DNA of 8,428 bases from positions 1 through 8,428 of the forward strand of contig JALVSV010000504.1 in NCBI GenBank assembly GCA_027024125.1. Direction: 5' to 3'. A program made the position numbers and the translations under genes. Shown piece after piece: positions 1-7,196 of this stretch; position 1 is the first letter of the stretch, and each line of letters starts with the position of its first letter. The notes beneath the pieces are model-generated. The model was not told the DNA's origin. It saw nothing but the letters and a program-made list of their open reading frames with translations, and searched no databases. The stretch comes from Methylothermaceae bacterium (GTDB lineage Bacteria; Pseudomonadota; Gammaproteobacteria; Methylococcales; Methylothermaceae).

Positions 1-26
1 ATTATAAGTCCTCATGATTTTGGTTT

Positions 27-1349
27 ATGGCGCAAAAGCTCTACATCCATACCTTTGGTTGTCAGATGAATGAATACGATTCTGACAAAATGCGGGATGT
101 GCTTCATCGCTCCCACGGGTTGGAACTGACCGACGATCCTGAACAGGCCGATGTGTTGCTTCTCAATACCTGTTCGGTACGGGAAAAGGCGCAGGAAAAG
201 GTTTTTTCCCAATTGGGGCGCTGGCGGCCCCTGAAACAGCGCCGGAGCGAGGTGGTCATCGGTGTCGGTGGTTGCGTCGCCAGCCAGGAGGGTGAAGTTG
301 TCCAGCAGCGTGCTCCCTATGTGGATATCGTGTTCGGACCGCAGACCCTCCACCGGCTCCCGGAGTTGCTCGAAAAGGTGCGACAGGATCGGCGCCAGGT
401 CATGGATATTTCGTTTCCGGAGATCGAGAAATTCGATCATCTCCCCCAGCCGAGGGCCGAAGGTCCAAAGGCTTTTGTCTCGGTGATGGAAGGATGTAGT
501 CAATATTGTACCTACTGTGTCGTGCCCTACACCCGTGGACCGGAAGTCAGCCGTCCGGTGCGCGATGTGATTGAAGAAATCCAGCGCCTGGCTCGGCAGG
601 GGGTGAAGGAGGTCAATTTATTGGGACAGAATGTCAATGCCTATGGCGGCATCGCCGATGACGGGGATGATGCCGACTTGGCGATGCTGTTGATGGAGGT
701 GGCTGCCATCGAAGGAATCGAGCGCATACGTTTCACCACCTCTCATCCAGCGGAATTTGATGACAATCTGATCGAAGCCTTTGCCTCTATCCCACAATTG
801 GTCGATCATTTGCATTTGCCGGTGCAATCTGGAAGCGACAAGGTTCTTAAGGCGATGAAACGCGGTTATGGTCGCAAAGATTACATGGACAGGATCGAAA
901 AGTTACGCCGGGTTCGTCCTGGTTTGTCGCTTTCTTCTGATTTCATCGTTGGATTTCCGGGGGAAACTGACCAGGACTTCAAGCTGACAATGGATCTGAT
1001 CGAGCGTATCGGCTTCGATCATTCCTATAGCTTCATCTATAGCCCCAGACCTGGAACACCGGCTGCAGAAATGGCCGACGATGTTCCCATGTCAGTCAAA
1101 AAGGAACGTCTGACCCAGCTGCAGCAGTTGATCCAGTCACAGGCAGCGGCCATTTCCAGGGATATGGTGGGAACACAGCAGAAAATTCTGGTGGAAGGGG
1201 CGTCGCGGAAGAACCCGCGTGAACTGTGTGGCCGTACCGAGAACAACCGTGTGGTCAATTTCATTGGCCCTTCAGGGCTCGTGGGGCAGTTTGCCCGGGT
1301 GACCATTACTGAGGCGCTTCCGAACTCCTTGCGAGGCCGGCTGGTCTAA
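27..1349 (+). CDS. miaB: tRNA-2-methylthio-N6-dimethylallyladenosine synthase MiaB
   Basis: A radical-SAM methylthiotransferase that adds the 2-methylthio group to i6A37 of tRNAs reading UNN codons; it acts in the cytoplasm and carries two [4Fe-4S] clusters. The 440-residue length is normal for MiaB. The N-terminal UPF0004 domain has its three cluster cysteines at C12 ([13 protein letters not shown]), C49 ([12 protein letters not shown]) and C83 (GGCVASQEG). The radical-SAM CxxxCxxC motif lies at C157, C161 and C164 ([16 protein letters not shown]), the same spacing as in the E. coli enzyme. A TRAM RNA-binding domain occupies about residues 378-440. The ATG at 27 gives the family N-terminus ([20 protein letters not shown]), although no clear Shine-Dalgarno is visible in the 26 bases upstream. 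It is the first gene of the miaB-phoH-ybeY-corC-lnt cluster. MiaB is preferred over the RimO and MtaB paralogues because of the VVPYTRG and RPVRDVIEE context and the neighbours. Confidence 0.97.
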   Translation: MAQKLYIHTFGCQMNEYDSDKMRDVLHRSHGLELTDDPEQADVLLLNTCSVREKAQEKVFSQLGRWRPLKQRRSEVVIGVGGCVASQEGEVVQQRAPYVDIVFGPQTLHRLPELLEKVRQDRRQVMDISFPEIEKFDHLPQPRAEGPKAFVSVMEGCSQYCTYCVVPYTRGPEVSRPVRDVIEEIQRLARQGVKEVNLLGQNVNAYGGIADDGDDADLAMLLMEVAAIEGIERIRFTTSHPAEFDDNLIEAFASIPQLVDHLHLPVQSGSDKVLKAMKRGYGRKDYMDRIEKLRRVRPGLSLSSDFIVGFPGETDQDFKLTMDLIERIGFDHSYSFIYSPRPGTPAAEMADDVPMSVKKERLTQLQQLIQSQAAAISRDMVGTQQKILVEGASRKNPRELCGRTENNRVVNFIGPSGLVGQFARVTITEALPNSLRGRLV

Positions 1350-1387
1350 GTTATGCTGAAACAAACAGCGATCAGAGGTGTTAAACC

Positions 1388-1401
1388 AGCCCCATCGGGC
1401 T
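1388..1401 (+). other. small hairpin upstream of the phoH-like gene
   Basis: AGCCC (1388-1392) and GGGCT (1397-1401) form a 5-bp stem with a CATC loop, 13 bases before the TTG start of the phoH-like gene. It has no T-tract, so it is not a convincing terminator. It could influence initiation at the weak start or be chance. The whole 65-base miaB-phoH gap (1350-1414) shows nothing else I can name. Confidence 0.2.
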
Positions 1402-1414
1402 TACATTCCATTCA

Positions 1415-2410
1415 TTGATAGATCAACAATCATCTACGACTCTCCAAGTTGTTTTGGAACCTGCGGACAATGGCAGGCTTGCGAATCTATGCGGGCAATA
1501 CGACGAAAATCTGAAACAAATCGAAAAACGTCTTGGCGTTGAAATCGCCAGTCGCGGTAACCGGTTTCGTATCGTCGGATCGACTCAACCGGCAGAGACG
1601 GCATCTCGTTTGCTCCACCATCTTTTTAATGCCACGACATCGGAAACCATCACGCCTGAGCATGTTCATCTTTCCTTGCAGGATGCCAGTCTGGAGGAGC
1701 TGCTTGCAGATGAAAGCCAGGCCGAAGTCCCTGTGACCATCCGCACCCGCAGGGCCGTCATCAAAGCCCGGGGTGCGAATCAGCAGCGTTATCTCAAGAA
1801 TATCCTCAGTCACGATATCAATTTTGGCATCGGTCCTGCGGGTACGGGAAAAACCTATCTGGCGGTCGCTTGCGCCGTTGCCGCCTTGGAAGAGGAGTCG
1901 GTCAAACGACTGATACTTACCCGGCCTGCGGTTGAAGCTGGCGAGCGCCTGGGGTTTCTGCCAGGAGACCTGGCACAAAAGGTCGATCCCTACCTTAGGC
2001 CGCTTTACGATGCCTTGTTTGAGATGTTGGGTTTCGATCGAGTGAGCAAACTGATGGAACGTAACGTGATCGAGGTTGCGCCCCTCGCATTCATGCGGGG
2101 ACGCACGCTTAACGATTCATTCATCATTCTCGACGAGGCACAAAATACCACTACCGAGCAGATCAAAATGTTTCTGACCCGGGTGGGCTTTGGTTCCACC
2201 GCCGTGGTCACTGGCGATGTCACCCAGATCGACCTTCCCAGAGAGCGGCCGTCCGGCCTCAAGCATGTGCTGGAGGTACTGGATGGAGTGGAGGGGATCA
2301 GTTTCACCTATTTTGATGCCCGTGACGTGGTACGGCATCCATTGGTGCAACGTATCGTTTCGGCCTATGAGGCGCACGAAAGACGCACGCGGGGGCCCGC
2401 TGGAGCCTGA
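1415..2410 (+). CDS. ybeZ: PhoH-like P-loop ATPase (YbeZ family)
   Basis: A 331-residue cytoplasmic PhoH-family ATPase, the usual partner gene of ybeY; the family is linked to RNA metabolism, and YbeZ has been reported to interact with YbeY. A KH-like N-terminal region (about residues 12-95, beginning LEPADNGRLANLCGQYDEN) precedes the ATPase core. Walker A is GPAGTGKT at residues 140-147, and Walker B is SFIILDEAQN at 235-244 with D240 and E241. The conserved TGDVTQIDLP segment is at 266-275. The start is TTG at 1415: the frame is closed by TAA at 1382, and there is no ATG or GTG between that stop and the conserved N-terminus. The Shine-Dalgarno is not obvious, so the start is less certain than the gene. 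The stop is directly followed by the ybeY ATG. Confidence 0.95.
   Translation: MIDQQSSTTLQVVLEPADNGRLANLCGQYDENLKQIEKRLGVEIASRGNRFRIVGSTQPAETASRLLHHLFNATTSETITPEHVHLSLQDASLEELLADESQAEVPVTIRTRRAVIKARGANQQRYLKNILSHDINFGIGPAGTGKTYLAVACAVAALEEESVKRLILTRPAVEAGERLGFLPGDLAQKVDPYLRPLYDALFEMLGFDRVSKLMERNVIEVAPLAFMRGRTLNDSFIILDEAQNTTTEQIKMFLTRVGFGSTAVVTGDVTQIDLPRERPSGLKHVLEVLDGVEGISFTYFDARDVVRHPLVQRIVSAYEAHERRTRGPAGA
2402..2405 (+). promoter_or_regulatory. ribosome binding site of ybeY
   Basis: GGAG lies inside the last codons of the phoH-like gene, 5 bases before the ATG at 2411 and 8 before the second ATG at 2414. It supports either of these adjacent starts and reinitiation by ribosomes finishing phoH. 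Confidence 0.55.
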
Positions 2411-2872
2411 ATGATGGCTACCATTGATATCCAGTCCGTTTCACAGGCTCCATGCCCTTCCAGCAGGGAACTGGTCCGCTGGGCTGAGGCAGCGCTTGAA
2501 GGGAAGGATGCCGAGTTATCCCTTCGGCTTGTGGATGAAGCAGAAATGGCCAAACTCAATCTCCGTTATCGTCAGCGGTCAGGTCCCACCAATGTGCTTA
2601 GTTTTCCTTTTGACGCACCTGCAGAAGTGGCACCTGGTTTTCTGGGTGACGTGGTGATTTGTGCTCCGGTGGTGGCAAGGGAAGCCAAAGCGCAGGGAAA
2701 AGCGGAATCGGCTCATTGGGCCCACATGGTTGTTCATGGCATTTTGCATCTGCGCGGATACGATCATCTCACTTTAGAAGAGGCCGAGGAAATGGAAATC
2801 AAGGAGCGCCAGATCCTGTCCAGCCTGGGATATCAAGATCCTTATCTGATCGAGGAAATCATCCAATCATGA
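2411..2872 (+). CDS. ybeY: endoribonuclease YbeY (16S rRNA maturation)
   Basis: A single-strand-specific metallo-endoribonuclease of the UPF0054 family, involved in 16S rRNA 3'-end maturation and 70S ribosome quality control. At 153 residues it has normal length. The zinc-binding HxxxHxxxxxH motif is complete: H109, H113 and H119 in HGILHLRGYDH. The other family signatures are present: NVLSFPFD at residues 61-68 and FLGDVVICAP at 77-86. The start is the ATG at 2411, immediately after the phoH-like stop (TGAATGATG); the next codon is also ATG, so the protein may begin one residue later. The 3' end overlaps the corC start by ATGA, implying translational coupling. Confidence 0.96.
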   Translation: MMATIDIQSVSQAPCPSSRELVRWAEAALEGKDAELSLRLVDEAEMAKLNLRYRQRSGPTNVLSFPFDAPAEVAPGFLGDVVICAPVVAREAKAQGKAESAHWAHMVVHGILHLRGYDHLTLEEAEEMEIKERQILSSLGYQDPYLIEEIIQS

Positions 2873-3720
2873 ACGACCAACAAACGGGAGACAGTAGCTG
2901 GGTCGAACGTCTGAGTCAGTTCTTCACCGGCGAGCCCAAGGATCGTAACGATCTGATGGAAATACTTCGCGATATGCAAAAGCGCCACATCATCGACAGA
3001 GATGCCCTTTCGATGATCGAAGGCGTATTGATGGTGTCAGAGCTCAGGGTACGGGACATTATGATCCCACGAGCACAGATGGCAGTGGTGAATCAGGATT
3101 CCATTCTCGAAGAAGTATTTCCCCTGGTGATCGAAACGGCCCACTCCCGCTTCCCCGTCATTGGGGAAGACCGCAGTGAGGTGGTGGGGATCATGCTGGC
3201 GAAGGACCTGCTACCTTTTGCATTGAGGCATGAGTTGCAGCAGCCTGTGAAGAAGGTGATGCGTCAGGCCCTGTTCGTGCCTGAAAGCAAACGGCTCAAC
3301 GTGATGTTGCGGGAATTCCGTATGCGCCGTCAGCACATGGCGATCGTCATCGACGAATATGGAGCTGCAGCAGGTCTGGTGACGATCGAGGACATCCTTG
3401 AACAAATCGTTGGCGAAATCGCCGACGAGCATGATCTGGAGGAAGAGTTTATCTTCCGGCGCAGCAAGCGTGTCTATACCGTCAAGGCGGTGACTCCAAT
3501 CGACGAGTTCAATGACTACTTCGACAGCCAGTTCAGCGATGAGGACTTCGATACCATAGGTGGGCTGATCGTCCACACACTTGGACACGTACCCAAGAAA
3601 GGTGAAAAGGTGCGCCTCGACCACTTCGAGTTTGAAGTGCTCAGGGCTGACAAAAGAAGGGTGCATCTGCTCAAAGTGAAGTTGCTGGAACCTGAGACCC
3701 AGCTGAGCGGTGACCATTAA
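2869..3720 (+). CDS. corC: CorC/YbeX-type CBS-domain protein
   Basis: A soluble 283-residue CorC (YbeX) protein, historically linked to magnesium/cobalt efflux with CorA and more recently to ribosome metabolism; the exact biochemical role is unsettled. Two CBS domains lie at about residues 62-125 (VRDIMIPRAQM, SRFPVIGED) and 130-185 (HMAIVIDEYGAAAGLVTIED). A CorC_HlyC transporter-associated domain follows at about 195-275 (DFDTIGGLIVHTLGHVPKKGE). The DUF21 membrane domain of longer homologues is absent, as expected for CorC. I place the start at the ATG at 2869, which overlaps the ybeY stop by ATGA, with GAGGAA 11 bases upstream. The frame is open further upstream to 2659, but that extension is ybeY read out of frame and does not look like this family. 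Confidence 0.93.
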   Translation: MNDQQTGDSSWVERLSQFFTGEPKDRNDLMEILRDMQKRHIIDRDALSMIEGVLMVSELRVRDIMIPRAQMAVVNQDSILEEVFPLVIETAHSRFPVIGEDRSEVVGIMLAKDLLPFALRHELQQPVKKVMRQALFVPESKRLNVMLREFRMRRQHMAIVIDEYGAAAGLVTIEDILEQIVGEIADEHDLEEEFIFRRSKRVYTVKAVTPIDEFNDYFDSQFSDEDFDTIGGLIVHTLGHVPKKGEKVRLDHFEFEVLRADKRRVHLLKVKLLEPETQLSGDH

Positions 3721-5203
3721 ACCTCTGGTTGCCATCCTTGCGGGGGCTTTCCTTGCCGGGGCGCTGTTGCCTCTGTCCTTCGCTCCTTATGGCCAGACTT
3801 GGTTGGCACCATTGTCTCTGGCCTTGCTGTTCTATCAATGGCTGCGGGCAGACTCTCCCGGTCAGGCATTCGTGATCGGTTACCTGTTCGGGTTGGGCCA
3901 ATTCCTTTTTGGTGTGTGGTGGATCTATGTCAGCATGCACCAATACGGAGGAGCCAGCCCCCTGGTGGCGGCAGGTCTGACGTTACTTTTCAATGCAACC
4001 TGGGCCTTCTTTCCGGCTGTTACCGGCTGGCTGACGAGGTGGTCGATTGGTCAACAATCGCCATCATGGCAAAAAATCCTGCTGCCGCCCACTTTTTGGA
4101 CGATCATGGAGTGGTTACGGGGCTGGATCCTGAACGGGTTCCCCTGGCTACAGATCGGTTACAGCCAGACAGACACCCCTCTGGCGGGATTTGCCCCGCT
4201 TCTTGGAAGTTACGGGGTGGGATGGTTGGTTGTTTTGACCGCTGCTGTGTTTGTTTATCTATGGCAGGAAAGGCGTGCCGCCGGACCTTGGGTGGGCCTG
4301 GTGGTGCTGATCTGGACCATGGGTGCGGCATTGAAAGTGGTCGAATGGACCCGCCCTTCCGGACCCGCGTTGCAGGTGGTGCTGTTGCAGGGCAACATTC
4401 CCCAGGAAATGAAGTGGCGTCCAGAGACCCGAAGGCAGATCGTGACCACCTATCTGGATTTGACCCGTCGTCACTGGGGGGCGGATCTGATCATCTGGCC
4501 GGAGACTGCAGTACCTGCATTCCTTCATCAGGTGCGTGACAGCTTGCTGTCGCCCCTGCAACAGGAAGCCATCCAGCACGGAACCGATCTTTTGCTCGGG
4601 ATCCCTGTGAAGGAGCCTGATGGCAGCTATTACAATGCATTGATTGCCCTGGGGAAGTCACCGGGGAAGTATTACAAGCGGCATCTGTTGCCATTCGGTG
4701 AATACCTTCCTTTACGCAGTGTGTTGGGGTTCGTGCTCGAATTGCTGGATATTCCCCTGGGCGATTTTACTCGGGGAAGCGACGACCAGCCCTTGTTGCA
4801 AGCGGCCGGTTATCCACTGACGGCGACGATTTGCTATGAAGATACTTTTGCCAGAGATGCCTTGGTGGGGATGCCTGAGGCAGCTTACATCGTCAATGTG
4901 ACCAACGATGCCTGGTTTGGCGATACCGCAGCTCCCCATCAGCATGTACAAATGGCGCAGATGCGAGCACTCGAGGCGGGACGTTATCTACTTCGGGCGA
5001 CCAATTCCGGCGTGACGGCGGTGATTGGACCAGATGGTCAGATTGTCTCCAGTGCCGCTGTGTTCGTGCCCACGTCGCTGACCGAATCCTTTGTTCCCAT
5101 GAGGGGATCGACTCCCTACGTCCTTTGGCGGGACTGGCCATTGGGGGTGGGCATGGGAATCATCTTGTTGTCGGCTTTCCGCCGAAGACTGAAAATGGGT
5201 TGA
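3710..5203 (+). CDS. lnt: apolipoprotein N-acyltransferase
   Basis: An inner-membrane enzyme that adds the third acyl chain to the N-terminal cysteine of outer-membrane lipoproteins. At 497 residues it is close to the usual size of about 510. The N-terminal 210 residues are mostly hydrophobic, with segments near 7-25, 31-45, 54-74, 83-107, 160-185 and 193-210. A periplasmic nitrilase-like domain follows, and a C-terminal membrane helix lies at about 474-490. The catalytic triad can be placed at E265 (WPETAVP), K323 (YYKRHLLPFGEYLP) and C375 (TICYED). The conserved NVTNDAWFG is at 396-404. The start is GTG at 3710, inside the last codons of corC (11-base overlap), giving the expected N-terminus MTIKPLVAILAG. 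No strong Shine-Dalgarno is seen, consistent with translational coupling. It is the last gene of the + strand cluster. Confidence 0.97.
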   Translation: MTIKPLVAILAGAFLAGALLPLSFAPYGQTWLAPLSLALLFYQWLRADSPGQAFVIGYLFGLGQFLFGVWWIYVSMHQYGGASPLVAAGLTLLFNATWAFFPAVTGWLTRWSIGQQSPSWQKILLPPTFWTIMEWLRGWILNGFPWLQIGYSQTDTPLAGFAPLLGSYGVGWLVVLTAAVFVYLWQERRAAGPWVGLVVLIWTMGAALKVVEWTRPSGPALQVVLLQGNIPQEMKWRPETRRQIVTTYLDLTRRHWGADLIIWPETAVPAFLHQVRDSLLSPLQQEAIQHGTDLLLGIPVKEPDGSYYNALIALGKSPGKYYKRHLLPFGEYLPLRSVLGFVLELLDIPLGDFTRGSDDQPLLQAAGYPLTATICYEDTFARDALVGMPEAAYIVNVTNDAWFGDTAAPHQHVQMAQMRALEAGRYLLRATNSGVTAVIGPDGQIVSSAAVFVPTSLTESFVPMRGSTPYVLWRDWPLGVGMGIILLSAFRRRLKMG

Positions 5204-5205
5204 AT

Positions 5206-5225
5206 CCCCCCTTTTTCAAGGGGGG
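5206..5225. repeat. C6/G6 palindrome, possible terminator or dispersed repeat
   Basis: CCCCCCTT (5206-5213) and AAGGGGGG (5218-5225) form a perfect 8-bp stem with a TTTC loop, three bases past the lnt stop and between two convergent genes. Neither strand has a proper T-tract after the stem, so it is not a textbook intrinsic terminator, although the position fits one. Palindromes of this AATCCCCCC...GGGGGG type are often dispersed in intergenic regions of other bacteria. Whether this copy belongs to such a family cannot be told from one window. Confidence 0.5.
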
Positions 5226-5228
5226 AAA

Positions 5229-5248
5229 GCAGAGGCGATGTTTTCTGC
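5229..5248 (-). terminator. weak stem-loop downstream of the mtdB-like pair
   Basis: GCAGA (5229-5233) and TCTGC (5244-5248) can pair with a 10-base loop. On the - strand the stem is followed by TTTCC, about 20 bases after the stop of the downstream mtdB-like gene. The stem is short and the T-run is only three bases, so this is a weak candidate. Confidence 0.2.
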
Positions 5249-5270
5249 GTGTAAAATTTAAGAGTATTTG

Positions 5271-6176
5271 TCAGACCAGGTTTCTGGCCCGGATGAAGGC
5301 TTCCCGGAAATCAAAATAGACGGGCTTTTCTCCCAGCAGCAGATCTCTGAGCATTGCATTCTGCAGCATGTATTTGATGTTGCCGACAGCCAGGGGTCCC
5401 ACGCTGATAGCTCCCGGGCTGTTCGGTGCAGTGGTAAGAGGCGCTCCAATATCTTTGTATTTGACGCCTTCGATACCTGCAGGCTTCACTGCATTGACGT
5501 CGCCCACGACCTTCAACCGGGTGGCGGATTCCAGGATCTCCTGATCAAGTACCTGGATGCCGGCCTTGGTGGTATTGAAAATGATGTCGGCACGTGCTAC
5601 CAGCCAAGCCTTGCTGGCTCCTGAGCTGGCGAAGGTGCCCTTGATGTTGCAACCGCAGCGCCGGTTGTATTCATTGGCAAGCTGCATGGCCGTATCCAGG
5701 CTCAAATGATCGATGATGGTGACATCGGCGCCTGCCAGCGAAGCAATCACCCCGGTGGAGATGCCCACAGGTCCGGTGCCGCCGAAAACGATAGCCCGGG
5801 TGCCTTGTAATTCCATGCCATGATGTTCCTTGAGTTGTTTTTCCACCAGGGCCACCAATGCAGTGGCCGTGGTGAAAGCCCCGGAAGGGTCTGCTATCAC
5901 CGAGACTTCGAAAGGAGGTTGCATGGCCTGTTTGGTGGTTTCCATCATATCAAGGGCGATACCGATGTCGCGCCCGCCAATGAAAATGGCGGTTTTTTTC
6001 ACGCCCGATGGGCCGCGGGAGAAGATGATATCCTGAGTCAGGCTGTGGACCTGACTGGACTCCACGTTGGCATGGGGAAAGATCATGTCGAAACCTGCAT
6101 CCACCGCCATATTGATATCGAAGGGACTGACCTGGGGGCGCGGGCTGAGCATGTGAAGGACTGAACGGGTGGTCAT
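5271..6176 (-). CDS. MtdB-family methylene-H4MPT dehydrogenase, diverged paralogue
   Basis: A 301-residue member of the MtdA/MtdB family of NAD(P)-dependent methylene-tetrahydromethanopterin (or -tetrahydrofolate) dehydrogenases, which oxidise methylene-H4MPT to methenyl-H4MPT in bacterial formaldehyde oxidation. The N-terminal block matches its upstream neighbour (LHML, SPFD, IFSRGP, GVKKTAIFIGGRD, ADPSGAFTTA). The Rossmann loop is GGTGPVG at residues 132-138, and the C-terminal block is PLAVGNIKY at 261-269. Against the neighbour I count 30 identities in the first 60 residues. The second Rossmann strand ends in IIDH (D156, H157) where the neighbour has FGRQ (G156, R157). That loss of the arginine and gain of an acidic residue suggests NAD rather than NADP use; this is inference. 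DVNAVKPAGI (226-235) also departs from the neighbour's DVNAVPPAGI. The start is the ATG at 6176, with GAGGAA 9 bases upstream; a TTG at 6200 is possible but less likely. It is 20 bases behind the other mtdB gene and surely cotranscribed with it. Confidence 0.85.
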   Translation of the reverse strand: MTTRSVLHMLSPRPQVSPFDINMAVDAGFDMIFPHANVESSQVHSLTQDIIFSRGPSGVKKTAIFIGGRDIGIALDMMETTKQAMQPPFEVSVIADPSGAFTTATALVALVEKQLKEHHGMELQGTRAIVFGGTGPVGISTGVIASLAGADVTIIDHLSLDTAMQLANEYNRRCGCNIKGTFASSGASKAWLVARADIIFNTTKAGIQVLDQEILESATRLKVVGDVNAVKPAGIEGVKYKDIGAPLTTAPNSPGAISVGPLAVGNIKYMLQNAMLRDLLLGEKPVYFDFREAFIRARNLV

Positions 6177-6185
6177 AGGTTCGGT

Positions 6186-6191
6186 TTCCTC
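6186..6191 (-). promoter_or_regulatory. ribosome binding site deciding the 6176 start
   Basis: On the - strand GAGGAA stands 9 bases before the ATG at 6176. It falls inside the alternative reading from TTG 6200, which would have no comparable site, so it favours the ATG. Confidence 0.65.
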
Positions 6192-6196
6192 GTGTG

Positions 6197-7105
6197 TCAA
6201 CGTTGAGATTGAACGATTTCGCGTGCGACGGCAAATGCCTGATCGTAATGGAGATAGACAGGCTTGTCGTTCTCACGCATCAACTGCAGCAGCCGTTGAT
6301 GGGCCTTGTATTTGATGTTGCCGATGGCCAAGGCACCGATGCCGACAGCGCCGGAAGGCGATCCTTCGATCGGAGAGCCGTCGGCAAAGGCATCGATGCC
6401 CGCGATGCCTGCTGGAGGCACGGCGTTGACATCCGCAGCGACCTTGAGATTGGGCGCCGCTGCCACTTGATCTGCTGTGAGCAACTGAATGCCTGCGGCG
6501 CCAGTGGCGAAGATCACGTCGGCGATGGGCAGGTGTTTTTCCAGGCTATCATTGCCTTCGGCCCTGATTTGGGTCTTTCCTTCTCCAAAAAAGGAATTGC
6601 ACAGGTTGGCGATGCGTTCTGACTTTTCCTTCTGCCGGCCGAAGATGGTCACACCGGCGCCCGCTTTGGCGCAAAGAACGGCAGCGATTTGGCCGACAGG
6701 ACCCGTTCCGGCCAGAATGATGACGTTCTTGCCGGTCAAATCCGTGGAAAATTTCTTGGCAAGTTCTCTTTCTGCGGCCGCGACCATGGCGGCGGCGGTG
6801 GTGAAGGCACCGGAGGGATCTGCCAGTACCGGGATCTCGAATGGTGGCACCATCGCCTGTTGAGCCGATTTGAGCATTTTGATCGCCATCTCAGGATCAC
6901 GGCCACCGATGAAACAAGCAGTACGCTTGACGCCGGCCGGCCCGCGCGAGAAGATCGCATCCTGGATGAGGGCACGGATCTCATCGTCGGTGACGTTAAG
7001 ATAAGGCATGGTCACCTGCCAGCCGGCATCCTGGGCCATGTTGACATCGAAAGGACTCAGGTTTTTTTCGGTTGTGAGCATATGAAGAATATAAGGTTTT
7101 TCCAT
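6197..7105 (-). CDS. mtdB: NAD(P)-dependent methylene-tetrahydromethanopterin dehydrogenase (MtdB type)
   Basis: A 302-residue cytoplasmic dehydrogenase of the MtdB type, oxidising methylene-H4MPT to methenyl-H4MPT with NAD(P) in the H4MPT route of formaldehyde oxidation. Visible blocks are ILHML at residues 6-10, SPFDVNMAQDAGW at 17-29, IFSRGPAGVKRTACFIGGRD at 51-70 and ADPSGAFTTAAAMV at 95-108. The Rossmann loop is AGTGPVG at 132-138, followed by FGRQKEK at 155-161, an Arg-containing loop like that of NADP-using MtdA. DVNAVPPAGIAGID is at 225-238 and GIGALAIGNIKYK at 255-267. MtdB is preferred over MtdA because of the N-terminal HMLT...SPFDVNMA block. The start is the ATG at 7105: AAGGG lies 7 bases upstream. 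An ATG two codons earlier (7111) is too close to that site, and the frame stays open to 7180 without family resemblance. It is the first gene of a two-gene operon with its paralogue. Confidence 0.9.
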   Translation of the reverse strand: MEKPYILHMLTTEKNLSPFDVNMAQDAGWQVTMPYLNVTDDEIRALIQDAIFSRGPAGVKRTACFIGGRDPEMAIKMLKSAQQAMVPPFEIPVLADPSGAFTTAAAMVAAAERELAKKFSTDLTGKNVIILAGTGPVGQIAAVLCAKAGAGVTIFGRQKEKSERIANLCNSFFGEGKTQIRAEGNDSLEKHLPIADVIFATGAAGIQLLTADQVAAAPNLKVAADVNAVPPAGIAGIDAFADGSPIEGSPSGAVGIGALAIGNIKYKAHQRLLQLMRENDKPVYLHYDQAFAVAREIVQSQR

Positions 7106-7196
7106 GGACATACCCTTGTTATTTTCGCGATCGCCTAAGCCGGCCTGGAAGGAGCCAAGATAGGCGCCAAACCGAAGCAATTATCACTTGGGACGT
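7106..7196. promoter_or_regulatory. divergent intergenic region between mtdB and the RibD-like reductase
   Basis: These 91 bases must carry the start signals of both divergent genes. I could not pick a -35/-10 pair with correct spacing on either strand. Visible structure includes the 8-base palindrome GCGATCGC at 7127-7134 and the hexamer GGCGCC at 7163-7168. There is also an imperfect inverted repeat, CCAAGATA at 7155-7162 against TATCACTTGG at 7182-7191, which could be an operator. Its function is inferred from position only. Confidence 0.4.
7113..7117 (-). promoter_or_regulatory. ribosome binding site of mtdB
   Basis: On the - strand AAGGG sits 7 bases before the ATG at 7105 and only one base before the alternative ATG at 7111, so it selects 7105. 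Confidence 0.5.

Noticed and set aside
12..503. 163-residue antisense frame over the miaB start.
   Set aside because: It is a shadow of miaB with no motif or ribosome site.
1374..1380. AGAGGTG as the ribosome site of the phoH-like gene.
   Set aside because: It lies more than 30 bases from the only usable start codon.
2659..2868. N-terminal extension of the corC frame (70 extra residues).
   Set aside because: It is ybeY read in another frame, it does not resemble CorC, and the ATG at 2869 has the expected coupling and N-terminus.
3211..3735. 174-residue antisense frame over corC.
   Set aside because: It lies wholly opposite a conserved gene, is rich in His and Gln and has no family signature.
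3799..4539. 246-residue + strand open frame inside lnt.
   Set aside because: It is Gly-, Arg- and Pro-rich without any recognisable motif, and it shadows the well-supported lnt frame.
5171..5185. TCGGC/GCCGA hairpin near the 3' end of lnt as a terminator.
   Set aside because: It is inside the coding sequence, has only a 5-bp stem and lacks a T-tract.
6177..6200. TTG start at 6200 for the downstream mtdB-like gene.
   Set aside because: The ATG at 6176 has a GAGGAA ribosome site 9 bases upstream and matches the N-terminus of its paralogue.
6689..7138. 149-residue + strand frame opposite mtdB.
   Set aside because: It is a shadow of mtdB with a Gly- and His-rich translation and no motif.
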